Part shown: positions 16,760-25,264 of the stretch, one piece after another | Position numbering within the stretch: the stretch's first letter is position 1 | How the letters are laid out: every line of letters begins with the position of its first letter | From: CAIYRG01 sp964494505 | Lineage (GTDB): Bacteria > Pseudomonadota > Alphaproteobacteria > Micropepsales > Micropepsaceae | Direction: 5' to 3' | NCBI GenBank assembly: GCA_964494505.1 | Contig: CAZBRO010000025.1 | Coordinates: 1-64,000, forward strand | DNA: 64,000 bases | The notes under the pieces: generated by a model | What the model saw: only the letters and a program-made list of their open reading frames with translations | Told to the model about the DNA's origin: nothing | Databases searched by the model: none | Translations under genes and position numbers: made by a program

Positions 16760-19435
16760 ATGCTAACATCCAGTGGCTCGAAGCATTTTCGTCGTATTCT
16801 TTTGCTGGGGGTTTCTGTTTCCGCTCTTTGCAGTATAGGCATGCCGGCTATTGCAGCGGACATCTCCACTCTTTCCCCTGATAGTCCGATTGGGGTTCAG
16901 GTTGCAGCCGATAGTCCCGCTATAACAGTGGCCCAAGCGGCCGCTCCGCCGGCGGCAGTGGCCCAGGCGGGTCCTGTTCCGGCCGTCGTCCAGACAAATG
17001 AAGTCGAGACCGTGATCGTCACCGGCACACGTGCAGCGGGCGTCACGGCGGCCGACAGTGCTGCCCCGATTGCCGTTGTCGGCATCGAAGCGCTCAGCCA
17101 TGCCGGAGTGCCCGACCTCACGACGTCTCTGGAACAGCAGGTTCCTTCCCTTCTCGTAGCGAGCGGCGGCGACATCGGCGGATTGATAGTCATGGCCCGT
17201 CTGCGCGGTCTCAGCCCCAACGATACTCTGGTGCTCGTCAACGGCAAACGCCTGCATCCGAGCTCCAATTTCCAGGTGGACGCCAACACGGTCCAGGGCG
17301 GCTTCGCCCCGGATTTCAGTATGATTCCGCTCGCGGCGGTCGATCACGTCGAAGTGCTGCTGGACGGCGCCGCTGCCCAATATGGCAGCGATGCGGTCGC
17401 GGGCGTCGTCAACATCATCCTCAAAGGCGAAGCCGGCGGCGGTGTGATCACGGCCACGAGCAGCGGTTACTACTCCACCGACGGCGCTAATAACAATCTC
17501 CAGATCAACAAGGGGCTGCCGCTTACCGATCACGGCTTTATCGATCTGAGCTATGAAAAGAAGGTCCAGAATTACATTCATGGCAAGGGATGCGGCGACA
17601 AGCGCGTCACGTCTTCGAACTGCGTGGGGTTCACGGATCTGGGCTACGATACCACGGCCATTATAAATTATCCGGTGGTCAATCGGACGGTCTGGGGTCC
17701 CAGGTACGAGCAATCGAACTATTCCTATAATGCCGGCTATGACGTCACTCCGGACGTGCATGTTTACAGTTTCGGCACCTACAATTTGCGGTCCGCCGAC
17801 GAATTGTCGAACCTCCGTATACCGAGCCTGATTGTCGGAGTCCTGGATCCGGCGACCGGCAAGCAAATACTTGGCGCTTCCGGAACCATCGGCAAGCCCA
17901 ACACGATTGTGCCCTTCCCCAACGGCTTTCAGACCTCGGAGGGACTGGTCGAGAACAATTTCACCACGACGCTGGGCGTGAAAGGCGTCGCTTATGGCTT
18001 CAGTTGGGATTTGTCGTCCACCTACGGCAGGGACGTGGTCGACGTCTACACGAAAAATTCGGCCAACCGTTCGCTCTATATCAACACGGGTTTCACGCCG
18101 ACTAGCTTCTATGACGGCACGTTCATCGCCTCCGAATGGACGAACAATATCGATATTACTCACGAATGGGAGGTCGGCTTCGCCCAGCCTTTGATCGTCG
18201 CGTTCGGCGGCGAGCAACGCGAGAACGTTTACCAGATCACAAAGGGTGACGCGGCCTCGATCTATCAAGAGGGCGGCCAGTCCTTTCCCGGCTTCCAGCC
18301 CACGGATGCGGCCACACATAGTCGCAAGAACTACGCCGGTTATGCCGACATCATCATGTTCCCGATCCAGCCCTTGCAGATCGACATCGCCGGCCGCTAC
18401 GAACATTTTTCGGACGCCGGCAATGCTCAGGTCGGCAAGATCACGGCGCGTTACGATGTGACGGACTGGCTGGCGTTCCGCGGCACCGCAGCCACCGGCT
18501 TCCGCGCACCGACGCAGGGCGAAGAATTTTATTCGGCCACCAACGTCTCCCCGACCACCGCCATCGTCCAATTGCCGCCCAACTCCGCGGCGGCTGCGCT
18601 GCTGGGTGTGAAGCCGCTGCAGCCCGAGCACTCCACCGATTACAGCGTCGGCTCTATCGCCCATTTCACCGATAACCTGACTCTGTCGCTCGACGGCTAC
18701 AGCATCTCAATCCGCAATCGTATCTTCGCTACCGGTACGCTTGCCGGCTACGTAAATGGAGTCAACGTAAATCCGGCCGTAAATGCCGCCATTACCGCGC
18801 ACGGCAATATTCTCGATCCGTCCGTGACGTGCTGCGGAACAACGGGTGTCAGCATCTTCGTCAATGGCCTTAGCACCGATACCAAAGGGGTGGATTTCAC
18901 CGCCAATTACCGTTCGGATTTCGGAGAGTATGGACAGGTCATCTGGACTGTCGCGGCGAACTGGACTGAGAACAAAATCACCTATGCTCAGGTGACGACT
19001 CCGCAACTCGCAGGGGCGAATTTCTTCTCGGCCGCATCTCTCGAAACGCTGACTCACGGCGCGCCACGGGAAAAACTCACATTTGGTGCGAACTGGACTT
19101 TCGACAAGTGGAGAGTGCACTTCGAGGAAAGAATATACGGCCCGACCGCGTCTTTGGTCAGTCCCAGTGCGGTGCCCCCTTTCTTCACGAATGAAGTACC
19201 CCTTTCCTACATCACCGATCTGGACATCGGCTATCTGGTGACCGATCACCTCACATTGACGCTCGGCGCCACCAACCTGTTTAACAAATTCACACCGCTC
19301 GTTCCGAATGTGGTGGGTGGCGGACACGACGGCAATCTCGTGCCGGACACTGGCAATGCTTATAACGTCCCGATGACCGGAGCATACGGTAAATTCGGTG
19401 GATTGTACTATTTGCGCGCCAGCTACACGCTTTGA
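16760..19435 (+). CDS. TonB-dependent outer-membrane receptor of module A
   Basis: 891 residues. A signal peptide (to about residue 33) is followed by an Ala/Pro-rich linker, a TonB-box-like ETVIVTGTR, a plug domain (about 95-220, with the typical LLDGAAAQYGSDAVAGVVNI) and a C-terminal barrel ending in the aromatic-rich YYLRASYTL. It takes up a ligand, probably the substrate of the oxidases downstream. It is the only intact receptor of the repeated module; its 3' end is preserved as scars at 24941, 37479 and 39528. It is transcribed from the sigma-54 promoter at 16647. Confidence 0.9.
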   Translation: MLTSSGSKHFRRILLLGVSVSALCSIGMPAIAADISTLSPDSPIGVQVAADSPAITVAQAAAPPAAVAQAGPVPAVVQTNEVETVIVTGTRAAGVTAADSAAPIAVVGIEALSHAGVPDLTTSLEQQVPSLLVASGGDIGGLIVMARLRGLSPNDTLVLVNGKRLHPSSNFQVDANTVQGGFAPDFSMIPLAAVDHVEVLLDGAAAQYGSDAVAGVVNIILKGEAGGGVITATSSGYYSTDGANNNLQINKGLPLTDHGFIDLSYEKKVQNYIHGKGCGDKRVTSSNCVGFTDLGYDTTAIINYPVVNRTVWGPRYEQSNYSYNAGYDVTPDVHVYSFGTYNLRSADELSNLRIPSLIVGVLDPATGKQILGASGTIGKPNTIVPFPNGFQTSEGLVENNFTTTLGVKGVAYGFSWDLSSTYGRDVVDVYTKNSANRSLYINTGFTPTSFYDGTFIASEWTNNIDITHEWEVGFAQPLIVAFGGEQRENVYQITKGDAASIYQEGGQSFPGFQPTDAATHSRKNYAGYADIIMFPIQPLQIDIAGRYEHFSDAGNAQVGKITARYDVTDWLAFRGTAATGFRAPTQGEEFYSATNVSPTTAIVQLPPNSAAAALLGVKPLQPEHSTDYSVGSIAHFTDNLTLSLDGYSISIRNRIFATGTLAGYVNGVNVNPAVNAAITAHGNILDPSVTCCGTTGVSIFVNGLSTDTKGVDFTANYRSDFGEYGQVIWTVAANWTENKITYAQVTTPQLAGANFFSAASLETLTHGAPREKLTFGANWTFDKWRVHFEERIYGPTASLVSPSAVPPFFTNEVPLSYITDLDIGYLVTDHLTLTLGATNLFNKFTPLVPNVVGGGHDGNLVPDTGNAYNVPMTGAYGKFGGLYYLRASYTL

Positions 19436-19449
19436 TTAACGGTTCTGGG

Positions 19450-19467
19450 GCGGCCCCTTAGGGCCGC
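19450..19467 (+). promoter_or_regulatory. hairpin between receptor and oxidase genes
   Basis: GCGGCCC, loop CTTA, GGGCCGC: a 7-bp stem without a following T-run, 13 bases after the receptor stop. A similar hairpin persists at 39704 and in altered form near 25200 and 37512. It probably stabilises the 3' end or partly terminates, lowering oxidase output relative to the receptor (inference). Confidence 0.5.
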
Positions 19468-19513
19468 TCTGCGCCGGGAAATTCTGCGGGCTTAACCAAC
19501 GGAGAATTCAAAC

Positions 19514-21109
19514 ATGTCCGAGGACAAGAAGGGGCCGACGGATCGGCGTTCGCTTCTGAAATTGATCGGGGCGGTGGCAGGCGGCGCCGTCATGTACCAG
19601 GCGATGGACGCGATGGGTTTAGCCGCCCAGTCCAACTTCAGCGGTCCGATCAGCCTTCCCGGCGACCCGAAGGGAGCATCGGTTCTGGTCCTCGGCGGCG
19701 GCTGGGGCGGCATGGTCGCCGCCTATGAGTTGGGCAAGGCCGGCTACAAAGTCACGATGCTGGAATATAATGACCGCGTAGGCGGGCGAAACTGGACGCT
19801 TTATGGCGGCGATACCTACACCGAACTCGGCGGCGTCACGCAGCATGTCCAATTCGATCAGGGCCATTACCTCAATCCCGGCCCCTGGCGCATCCCCCAC
19901 CATCATCGCGGCATTCTTTACTACGCGAGCATGCTCAATGTCCCGCTCGAACCGTTTTGCCAGACCAATTATGCCGCCTATGTGCATTCCGACGAGGCGT
20001 TTGGCGGGACGCCGAAGCGCTATCGCGAGGTGCAGGCGGATTTCAACGGCTACACCGCAGAGTTGCTTGCCAAGGCGACCAGTCAGAACAAGCTCGACCA
20101 TCCCGTCACCCAGCAAGACAAGGAATCCCTGCTGCAGGCGATGAAGGAATGGGGCGCGCTCGACAAGAATTACGAATACAAGAAGGGCCTGATCACCAGC
20201 ACGCGGCGGGGTTGGGATAAGCCTCCGGGCGGCGGACTTGAATCGGTTCCGATTTCTTCCGAGCCCATGGCAATGCAGGATTTGTTCAACTCGGGACTGT
20301 GGCGGTCGATCATGGCCGGCCACAATTACGAGCTGCAGAACATGATGTTCCAGCCGGTGGGCGGCATGGGCCAGATCGGCAAGGCCTTCGGCCGCAAACT
20401 CGGCAATGTCGTCCAGTACAACTCCAAGGTCACCAAAATCCAGCAGGACGACAAGGGCGTCACCGTCACCTATGTCGATGCGAAGAAGGGCGGCGCACCC
20501 CAGCAAGTGCACGCCGATTGGTGTGTCTGCAACATTCCGGCCTCGGTGTTGAGCCAAATCCCCATCAATGTCGGCGCGCCGATGAAACGCGCCATCGACG
20601 TCCTCCATTATACGCCCAACATCAAAATCGGTCTCCAGTTCAAGCGCCGCTTCTGGGAACAGGATGACGCGATTTACGGCGGGATCACCTACACCGATCA
20701 AATCAACACCTTGATCGGCTACCCCAACTATAATTTCGGCAGCACCGGCCCCGGGGTTATTCTTGGTGCCTATACCGGCGGAGAGAAAGCCTATTATCTC
20801 AGCGCCCTGTCGCCGGAAGACCGCATCAAGGTGGCGCTCGATTGCGGCGCCAGGATCCACCCCCAATACAAAAAGGAATTCCAGACCGGCGTCTCCGTCG
20901 CATTCCATCGGGTGCCATGGATGCTGGGCAGCTCGCCCTCCTGGACCGATGAGTTGCGCGCCGAACATTTCGACAATCTGTGCCAGATCGACGGCCGCAT
21001 CATAATGACCGGAGCGCATGTGTCCTGGATGCCCGGCTGGCAGGAAGGTGCGATTCTGTCGTCGCTGGACGCGATCAAGCGTCTTCATAAGCGGGTCTTA
21101 TCGGCTTGA
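19514..21109 (+). CDS. exported flavin amine oxidase, copy 1
   Basis: 531 residues. The N-terminus is a twin-arginine signal (DRRSLLKLIG, then a hydrophobic stretch to about residue 38), so the folded FAD enzyme is exported. The FAD-binding Rossmann motif (VLVLGGGWGGMVAAYELGKA) is at 57-76 with the family GGRNWTL at 90-96, and the C-terminal FAD clasp is GWQEGAILSSLDA. It belongs to the flavin monoamine oxidase/L-amino-acid oxidase group, which converts amines to imines. The adjacent cytochrome c suggests it acts as a dehydrogenase, as in the nicotine enzyme NicA2 with CycN. The substrate is unknown. It shares long identical DNA tracts with copies 4 and 5. Confidence 0.87.
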   Translation: MSEDKKGPTDRRSLLKLIGAVAGGAVMYQAMDAMGLAAQSNFSGPISLPGDPKGASVLVLGGGWGGMVAAYELGKAGYKVTMLEYNDRVGGRNWTLYGGDTYTELGGVTQHVQFDQGHYLNPGPWRIPHHHRGILYYASMLNVPLEPFCQTNYAAYVHSDEAFGGTPKRYREVQADFNGYTAELLAKATSQNKLDHPVTQQDKESLLQAMKEWGALDKNYEYKKGLITSTRRGWDKPPGGGLESVPISSEPMAMQDLFNSGLWRSIMAGHNYELQNMMFQPVGGMGQIGKAFGRKLGNVVQYNSKVTKIQQDDKGVTVTYVDAKKGGAPQQVHADWCVCNIPASVLSQIPINVGAPMKRAIDVLHYTPNIKIGLQFKRRFWEQDDAIYGGITYTDQINTLIGYPNYNFGSTGPGVILGAYTGGEKAYYLSALSPEDRIKVALDCGARIHPQYKKEFQTGVSVAFHRVPWMLGSSPSWTDELRAEHFDNLCQIDGRIIMTGAHVSWMPGWQEGAILSSLDAIKRLHKRVLSA

Positions 21110-21174
21110 TGGAATGAGAGCGTTTCCACTTCTCTTCAAAAAGCGAAAGCGCTTTCATTTGTTTTATTTACCGT

Positions 21175-21212
21175 ATTTTCAGGCGAACCGCGAAGGCACT
21201 CCGCCTGAAAAT
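21175..21212. repeat. palindromic intergenic repeat, complete copy
   Basis: ATTTTCAGGCG and its exact complement CGCCTGAAAAT flank a 16-base loop. A partial copy in the opposite orientation is at 37357. It sits in an extra stretch of about 90 bases between copy 1 and its cytochrome gene that is absent from the corresponding place in module B, so it seems to have been inserted there. It resembles the palindromic repeats common in alphaproteobacterial genomes. Confidence 0.65.
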
Positions 21213-21238
21213 GCTCTAGCGAACATCGGAGGCGTATC

Positions 21239-21691
21239 GTGAATCGATTGATGAATCGCACTATCGGAGCAGTGGCTTTGGCCGGCCTGTTGCTGTCCGG
21301 CAGCAGCATGATGGCCGCACAGAATACAGCGCCGGTCGTCGACGTGAAGAACCTGTTCGGAACGGAAGGCGACGGGGTGTTCGGCCATCTTTGCCAGGGC
21401 TGTCACATGCCCAATGCCATGGGCGCCACCGGCGCCGGCACCTATCCGCGTCTCGCCGGCAACGCCAATCTTGCTGCGGCGGCATATCCGGTCACCATGG
21501 TGCTGTTCGGGCGCCGCGACATGCCCCCGCTGGGCACGACCCTCAACGACACGCAGATCGCCAATGTGGTGAATTACGTCCGCAGCCATTTCGGCAACAA
21601 TTACACCGACATGGTCACGCCTGCAGACGTCGCCAAGATACGGGCCACGGAAAAAGTCGACGGACAGGGCAATGTCATCGCGCGCAAATAA
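21239..21691 (+). CDS. exported monoheme cytochrome c, module A
   Basis: 150 residues from a GTG with GGAGG six bases upstream; an ATG four codons later is possible. A signal peptide (to about 27) precedes one heme site, CQGCH at 52-56, and a small class I cytochrome fold with the conserved 'YPVTMVLFGRRDMPPL' carrying candidate axial Met residues. It is likely the periplasmic electron acceptor of the flavin oxidase. From base 21383 the DNA appears identical to that of module B. Confidence 0.88.
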   Translation: MNRLMNRTIGAVALAGLLLSGSSMMAAQNTAPVVDVKNLFGTEGDGVFGHLCQGCHMPNAMGATGAGTYPRLAGNANLAAAAYPVTMVLFGRRDMPPLGTTLNDTQIANVVNYVRSHFGNNYTDMVTPADVAKIRATEKVDGQGNVIARK

Positions 21692-21735
21692 CAACGGCCG
21701 GTGGCCATGCCGCCGTCGAATTCATGGAGAAAGCT

Positions 21736-22215
21736 ATGCATGAATCTCTGAAACTCGTGTTCGCCGGGTCGATCGCGCTTCTGCTGATCACTCCTGCGGC
21801 GTTCGCGGCTCCGGTGAAGCATAATCAGGGTAAAGGCCCGATTGCCAAATCGGTGACCGTGCCACCGGGCTATGACACGCTCTATTTCAGCGGCGTCGGA
21901 CCTGGCGCTGCTGCTCCGGGCAAGGACCCCGGAAACACCGAAACGCAAGCGACAAAAGCGCTGGAAATCATCAAGAAGAATCTTGCCGAAGAAGGCATGA
22001 CGTTCGGCGATGTCGTCATGATGCATGCTTATCTTGGCCCCGATCCGAAGACCGGCCAAGCCGACAGGACTGGCTGGGGCAATGCCTTTGGCAAGTATTT
22101 CGGCACACCGGCTCAACCCAACAAGCCGTCGCGTACCTCGATTCAGATCAGCTTTGGCGGCGGGCCCAATTTGATCGAGATCGAAGTCATCGCGGTTCGA
22201 CCGCATAAAGACTGA
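21736..22215 (+). CDS. exported RidA-family imine deaminase, module A
   Basis: 159 residues. The ATG at 21736 follows GGAGAAAGCT. A Sec signal ends at about residue 24 (PAAFAAPVK). The mature protein is a RidA/YjgF trimer-type domain: VPPGYDTLYFSG, a middle helix (TQATKALEIIKKNLAEEGMT), and 'SRTSIQI' with the Arg that fixes the substrate carboxylate in RidA, followed by IEIEVIAV with the conserved Glu. RidA hydrolyses reactive enamines and imines to ketone plus ammonia. A secreted form is unusual and fits a periplasmic imine made by the neighbouring oxidase. Confidence 0.85.
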   Translation: MHESLKLVFAGSIALLLITPAAFAAPVKHNQGKGPIAKSVTVPPGYDTLYFSGVGPGAAAPGKDPGNTETQATKALEIIKKNLAEEGMTFGDVVMMHAYLGPDPKTGQADRTGWGNAFGKYFGTPAQPNKPSRTSIQISFGGGPNLIEIEVIAVRPHKD

Positions 22216-22294
22216 TCCGCGACGATTGCCAACGGTCCTGGTCATCATGCTTGGCGTTGAATTTTGTGGGACTTAACGGAAAGGAGAATTCAAT

Positions 22295-23890
22295 ATGGAA
22301 GAGGAAAACAAGGGACCGGTGGATCGGCGTTCGCTTCTGAAATTGATCGGGACGGTGGCAGGCAGCACCGTCATGTACCAGGCGATGGACTCGCTGGGCT
22401 TTGCCGCCCAATCGGACTTTACCGGTCCGGTCAGCCTTCCCGGAGATCCGAAGGGCGCCTCGGTCTTGGTGCTCGGCGCAGGCTGGGGCGGCATGGTCGC
22501 CGCCTATGAGCTGGGCAAGGCCGGCTACAAAGTCACGATGCTGGAATATAATGACCGCGTTGGCGGCCGAAACTGGACGCTTTATGGCGGGGATACTTAC
22601 ACCGAACTCGGCGGCATCACACAGCATGTCCAGTTCGATCAGGGCCACTATCTCAATCCCGGTCCGTGGCGCATCCCCCACCATCATCGCGGCATTATTC
22701 ACTACGCCAACATGCTCAATGTCGCGCTCGAACCGTTTTGCCAGACCAATTATGCCGCCTACGTGCATTCCGTCGACGCATTTGGCGGGACGCCGAAGCG
22801 CTATCGCGAGGTGCAGGCGGACTTCAATGGCTATATCGCAGAGACGCTCGCCAAGGCGACCAGTCAGAACAAGCTCGACATGCCCGTCAGCCAGGAAGAC
22901 AAGGAAATCCTGCTGGACGCCATGAAGGAATGGGGCGCGCTGGACAAGAATTACGAATACAAGAAGGGCCTCATCACCAGCGCTCGGCGCGGTTTCGACA
23001 AGGAGCCCGGCGGCGGACTCGATGCCGTGCCGGCCGCTTCCCAACCCATTGCGATGAGGGATTTGTTCAAATCCGGACTATGGCGGTCGATCATGTCCGG
23101 CCACAATTACGACATGCAGAACATGATGTTCCAGCCGGTGGGCGGCATGGGACAGATCGGCAAGGCCTTCGGCCGCAAGCTCGGCAATGTCGTCCAGTAC
23201 AATTCCAAGGTCACCAAAATCCAGCAGGACGACAAGGGCGTCACCGTCACCTATGTCGATGCGAAGAAGGGCGGCGCACCCCAGCAAGTGCACGCCGATT
23301 GGTGTGTCTGCAACATTCCGGCCTCGGTGTTGAGCCAGATCCCGATCAATGTCGGCGCGCCGATGAAGCGGGCGATCGACTCCCTCCACCATCCGACGAC
23401 CATCAAAGTCGGTCTCCAGTTCAAGCGCCGCTTCTGGGAACAGGATGAGGCGATTTACGGTGGAATCACCTACACCGATCAAATCATCCGCACGATCGCC
23501 TATCCCAACTATAATTTCGGCAGTGACGGCCCCGGGGTTATTCTGGGCGCCTATACCGGCGGAGAGAACGCCTATTATCTCAGCGCCATGGCGCCGGAAG
23601 ACCGTATCAAGGTGGCGCTCGATTGCGGCGCCAAGATCCACCCGCAATACAGAAAGGAATTCCAGACCGGCGTCGCCGTCGCATTCAGCCGTGTGCCGTG
23701 GATGCTGGGCGGCATTCCGCCCTGGACCGATGAAATGCGGGCCGAACATTACAACAATCTGTGCCAGATCGACGGACGCATCGTGATGGTCGGAGAGCAT
23801 GTGTCCTATCTGACCGGCTGGCAGGAAGGTGCGATCCTGTCATCCCTGGACGCGATCAAGCGTCTTCATAAGCGGGTGTTATCGGCTTGA
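22295..23890 (+). CDS. exported flavin amine oxidase, copy 2
   Basis: 531 residues with the same architecture as copy 1: twin-arginine signal (DRRSLLKLIGTVAGSTVMYQ), GxGxxG (LGAGWGGMVAAYELGKA), GGRNWTL and C-terminal GWQEGAILSSL. The start has AAAGGAGAATTCAAT upstream. It follows the first RidA gene by 79 bases without an intervening promoter, so it is probably read through from the module A promoter. The central part differs in substrate-channel positions, for example 'PTTIKVGLQF' in place of PNIKIGLQF. Confidence 0.86.
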   Translation: MEEENKGPVDRRSLLKLIGTVAGSTVMYQAMDSLGFAAQSDFTGPVSLPGDPKGASVLVLGAGWGGMVAAYELGKAGYKVTMLEYNDRVGGRNWTLYGGDTYTELGGITQHVQFDQGHYLNPGPWRIPHHHRGIIHYANMLNVALEPFCQTNYAAYVHSVDAFGGTPKRYREVQADFNGYIAETLAKATSQNKLDMPVSQEDKEILLDAMKEWGALDKNYEYKKGLITSARRGFDKEPGGGLDAVPAASQPIAMRDLFKSGLWRSIMSGHNYDMQNMMFQPVGGMGQIGKAFGRKLGNVVQYNSKVTKIQQDDKGVTVTYVDAKKGGAPQQVHADWCVCNIPASVLSQIPINVGAPMKRAIDSLHHPTTIKVGLQFKRRFWEQDEAIYGGITYTDQIIRTIAYPNYNFGSDGPGVILGAYTGGENAYYLSAMAPEDRIKVALDCGAKIHPQYRKEFQTGVAVAFSRVPWMLGGIPPWTDEMRAEHYNNLCQIDGRIVMVGEHVSYLTGWQEGAILSSLDAIKRLHKRVLSA

Positions 23891-23921
23891 ACGGAATTGG
23901 CGCGAAATTTGGAGGTGTACG

Positions 23922-24374
23922 GTGAGTCTATTCATGAACCGCACTATCGGAGCAGTGGCATTGGCCGGCCTGTTGATGTCCGGCAGCAGCATGGTGGCCG
24001 CACAGGACATGGCGCCGGGCATCGACATGAAGAACCTGTTCGGAACGGGAGGCGACGGGGTGTTTGGCCATCTTTGCCAGGGCTGTCACATGCCCAATGC
24101 CATGGGCGCCACCGGCGCCGGCACCTATCCGCGTCTCGCCGGCAACGCCAATCTTGCTGCGGCGGCATATCCGGTCACCATGGTGCTGTTCGGGCGCCGC
24201 GACATGCCCCCGCTGGGCACGACCCTCAACGACACGCAGATCGCCAATGTGGTGAATTACGTCCGCAGCCATTTCGGCAACAATTACACCGACATGGTCA
24301 CGCCTGCAGACGTCGCCAAGATACGGGCCACGGAAAAAGTCGACGGACAGGGCAATGTCATCGCGCGCAAATAA
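23922..24374 (+). CDS. exported monoheme cytochrome c, module B
   Basis: 150 residues, GTG start after a GGAGG. It is nearly identical to the module A copy: one CQGCH site and the same fold and signal layout. Only the first 45 residues differ. The DNA from 24066 onward is identical to 21383 onward at an offset of 2683 bases. It presumably takes electrons from oxidase copy 2. The spacing from oxidase stop to start is 31 bases, against 129 in module A where a palindromic repeat was inserted. Confidence 0.87.
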   Translation: MSLFMNRTIGAVALAGLLMSGSSMVAAQDMAPGIDMKNLFGTGGDGVFGHLCQGCHMPNAMGATGAGTYPRLAGNANLAAAAYPVTMVLFGRRDMPPLGTTLNDTQIANVVNYVRSHFGNNYTDMVTPADVAKIRATEKVDGQGNVIARK

Positions 24375-24418
24375 CAACGGCCGGTGGCCATGCCGCCGTC
24401 GAATTCATGGAGAAAGCT

Positions 24419-24898
24419 ATGCATGAATCTCTGAAACTCGTGTTCGCCGGGTCGATCGCGCTTCTGCTGATCACTCCTGCGGCGTTCGCGGCTCCGGTGA
24501 AGCATAATCAGGGTAAAGGCCCGATTGCCAAATCGGTGACCGTGCCACCGGGCTATGACACGCTCTATTTCAGCGGCGTCGGACCTGGCGCTGCTGCTCC
24601 GGGCAAGGACCCCGGAAACACCGAAACGCAAGCGACAAAAGCGCTGGAAATCATCAAGAAGAATCTTGCCGAAGAAGGCATGACGTTCGGCGATGTCGTC
24701 ATGATGCATGCTTATCTTGGCCCCGATCCGAAGACCGGCCAAGCCGACAGGACTGGCTGGGGCAATGCCTTTGGCAAGTATTTCGGCACACCGGCTCAAC
24801 CCAACAAGCCGTCGCGTACCTCGATTCAGATCAGCTTTGGCGGCGGGCCCAATTTGATCGAGATCGAAGTCATCGCGGTTCGACCGCATAAAGACTGA
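24419..24898 (+). CDS. exported RidA-family imine deaminase, module B
   Basis: 159 residues, the same protein as the module A RidA, with no amino-acid or base difference that I can see. It carries the same Sec signal, the catalytic-type Arg in SRTSIQI and the Glu in IEIEVIAV. The identity continues about 25 bases past the stop and then ends where a receptor remnant begins. The exact copy points to very recent duplication or gene conversion. Confidence 0.86.
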   Translation: MHESLKLVFAGSIALLLITPAAFAAPVKHNQGKGPIAKSVTVPPGYDTLYFSGVGPGAAAPGKDPGNTETQATKALEIIKKNLAEEGMTFGDVVMMHAYLGPDPKTGQADRTGWGNAFGKYFGTPAQPNKPSRTSIQISFGGGPNLIEIEVIAVRPHKD

Positions 24899-24940
24899 TC
24901 CGCAACGATTGCCAACGGTCCTGGTCATCCGGCATTTGCC

Positions 24941-25170
24941 ATGAGCGACGGAATAGATGTCGGCTATCTGCTGAGCGACCATCCGACCTTGGCGGTCGGG
25001 GCCAACAATCTGTTCAACAAAATGCCCTCAATCATTCCGAATGCGCCTGGGATCGGAAATAACGGCCAGTCCGGCCCAATGACGGCGGCAATGTCTACAA
25101 CAACCCCAACTACTTCTCGCGCTATGCCAACGCCGGATTTTACTATTTGCGCGCAAATTACGCGATCTGA
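24941..25170 (+). pseudogene. 3' remnant of a TonB-dependent receptor
   Basis: The first part reads GIDVGYLLSDHPTLAVGANN and LFNKMPSIIPNAPG, matching the barrel end of the module A receptor (DLDIGYLVTDHLTLTLGATN, LFNKFTPLVPN). After a frameshift near 25078 it continues as 'GGNVYNNPNYFSRYANAGFY' and YLRANYAI before a stop. Only about 75 codons remain of roughly 890. It shows that oxidase copy 3 once also followed a receptor gene. Confidence 0.8.
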
Positions 25171-25264
25171 TCGATTGGTTGTTTTTCCCGGACGGCGGCT
25201 GCCCCTGCAAAGGGCCGTCTCTGTCAGGGAGTTTTGCGATAGCTAACCAAAGGAGAAACCAAGA

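Noticed and set aside
16763..18664. 633-codon minus-strand frame opposite the module A receptor
   Set aside because: The plus strand encodes a clear TonB receptor; the opposite translation is Arg/Asp-rich shadow sequence without start context.
23890..23922. A sigma-54 promoter in TTGGCGCGAAATTTGG between oxidase copy 2 and its cytochrome gene (also after copies 4 and 5)
   Set aside because: The -12 element would be GG instead of GC, and the same sequence supplies the cytochrome ribosome-binding site.
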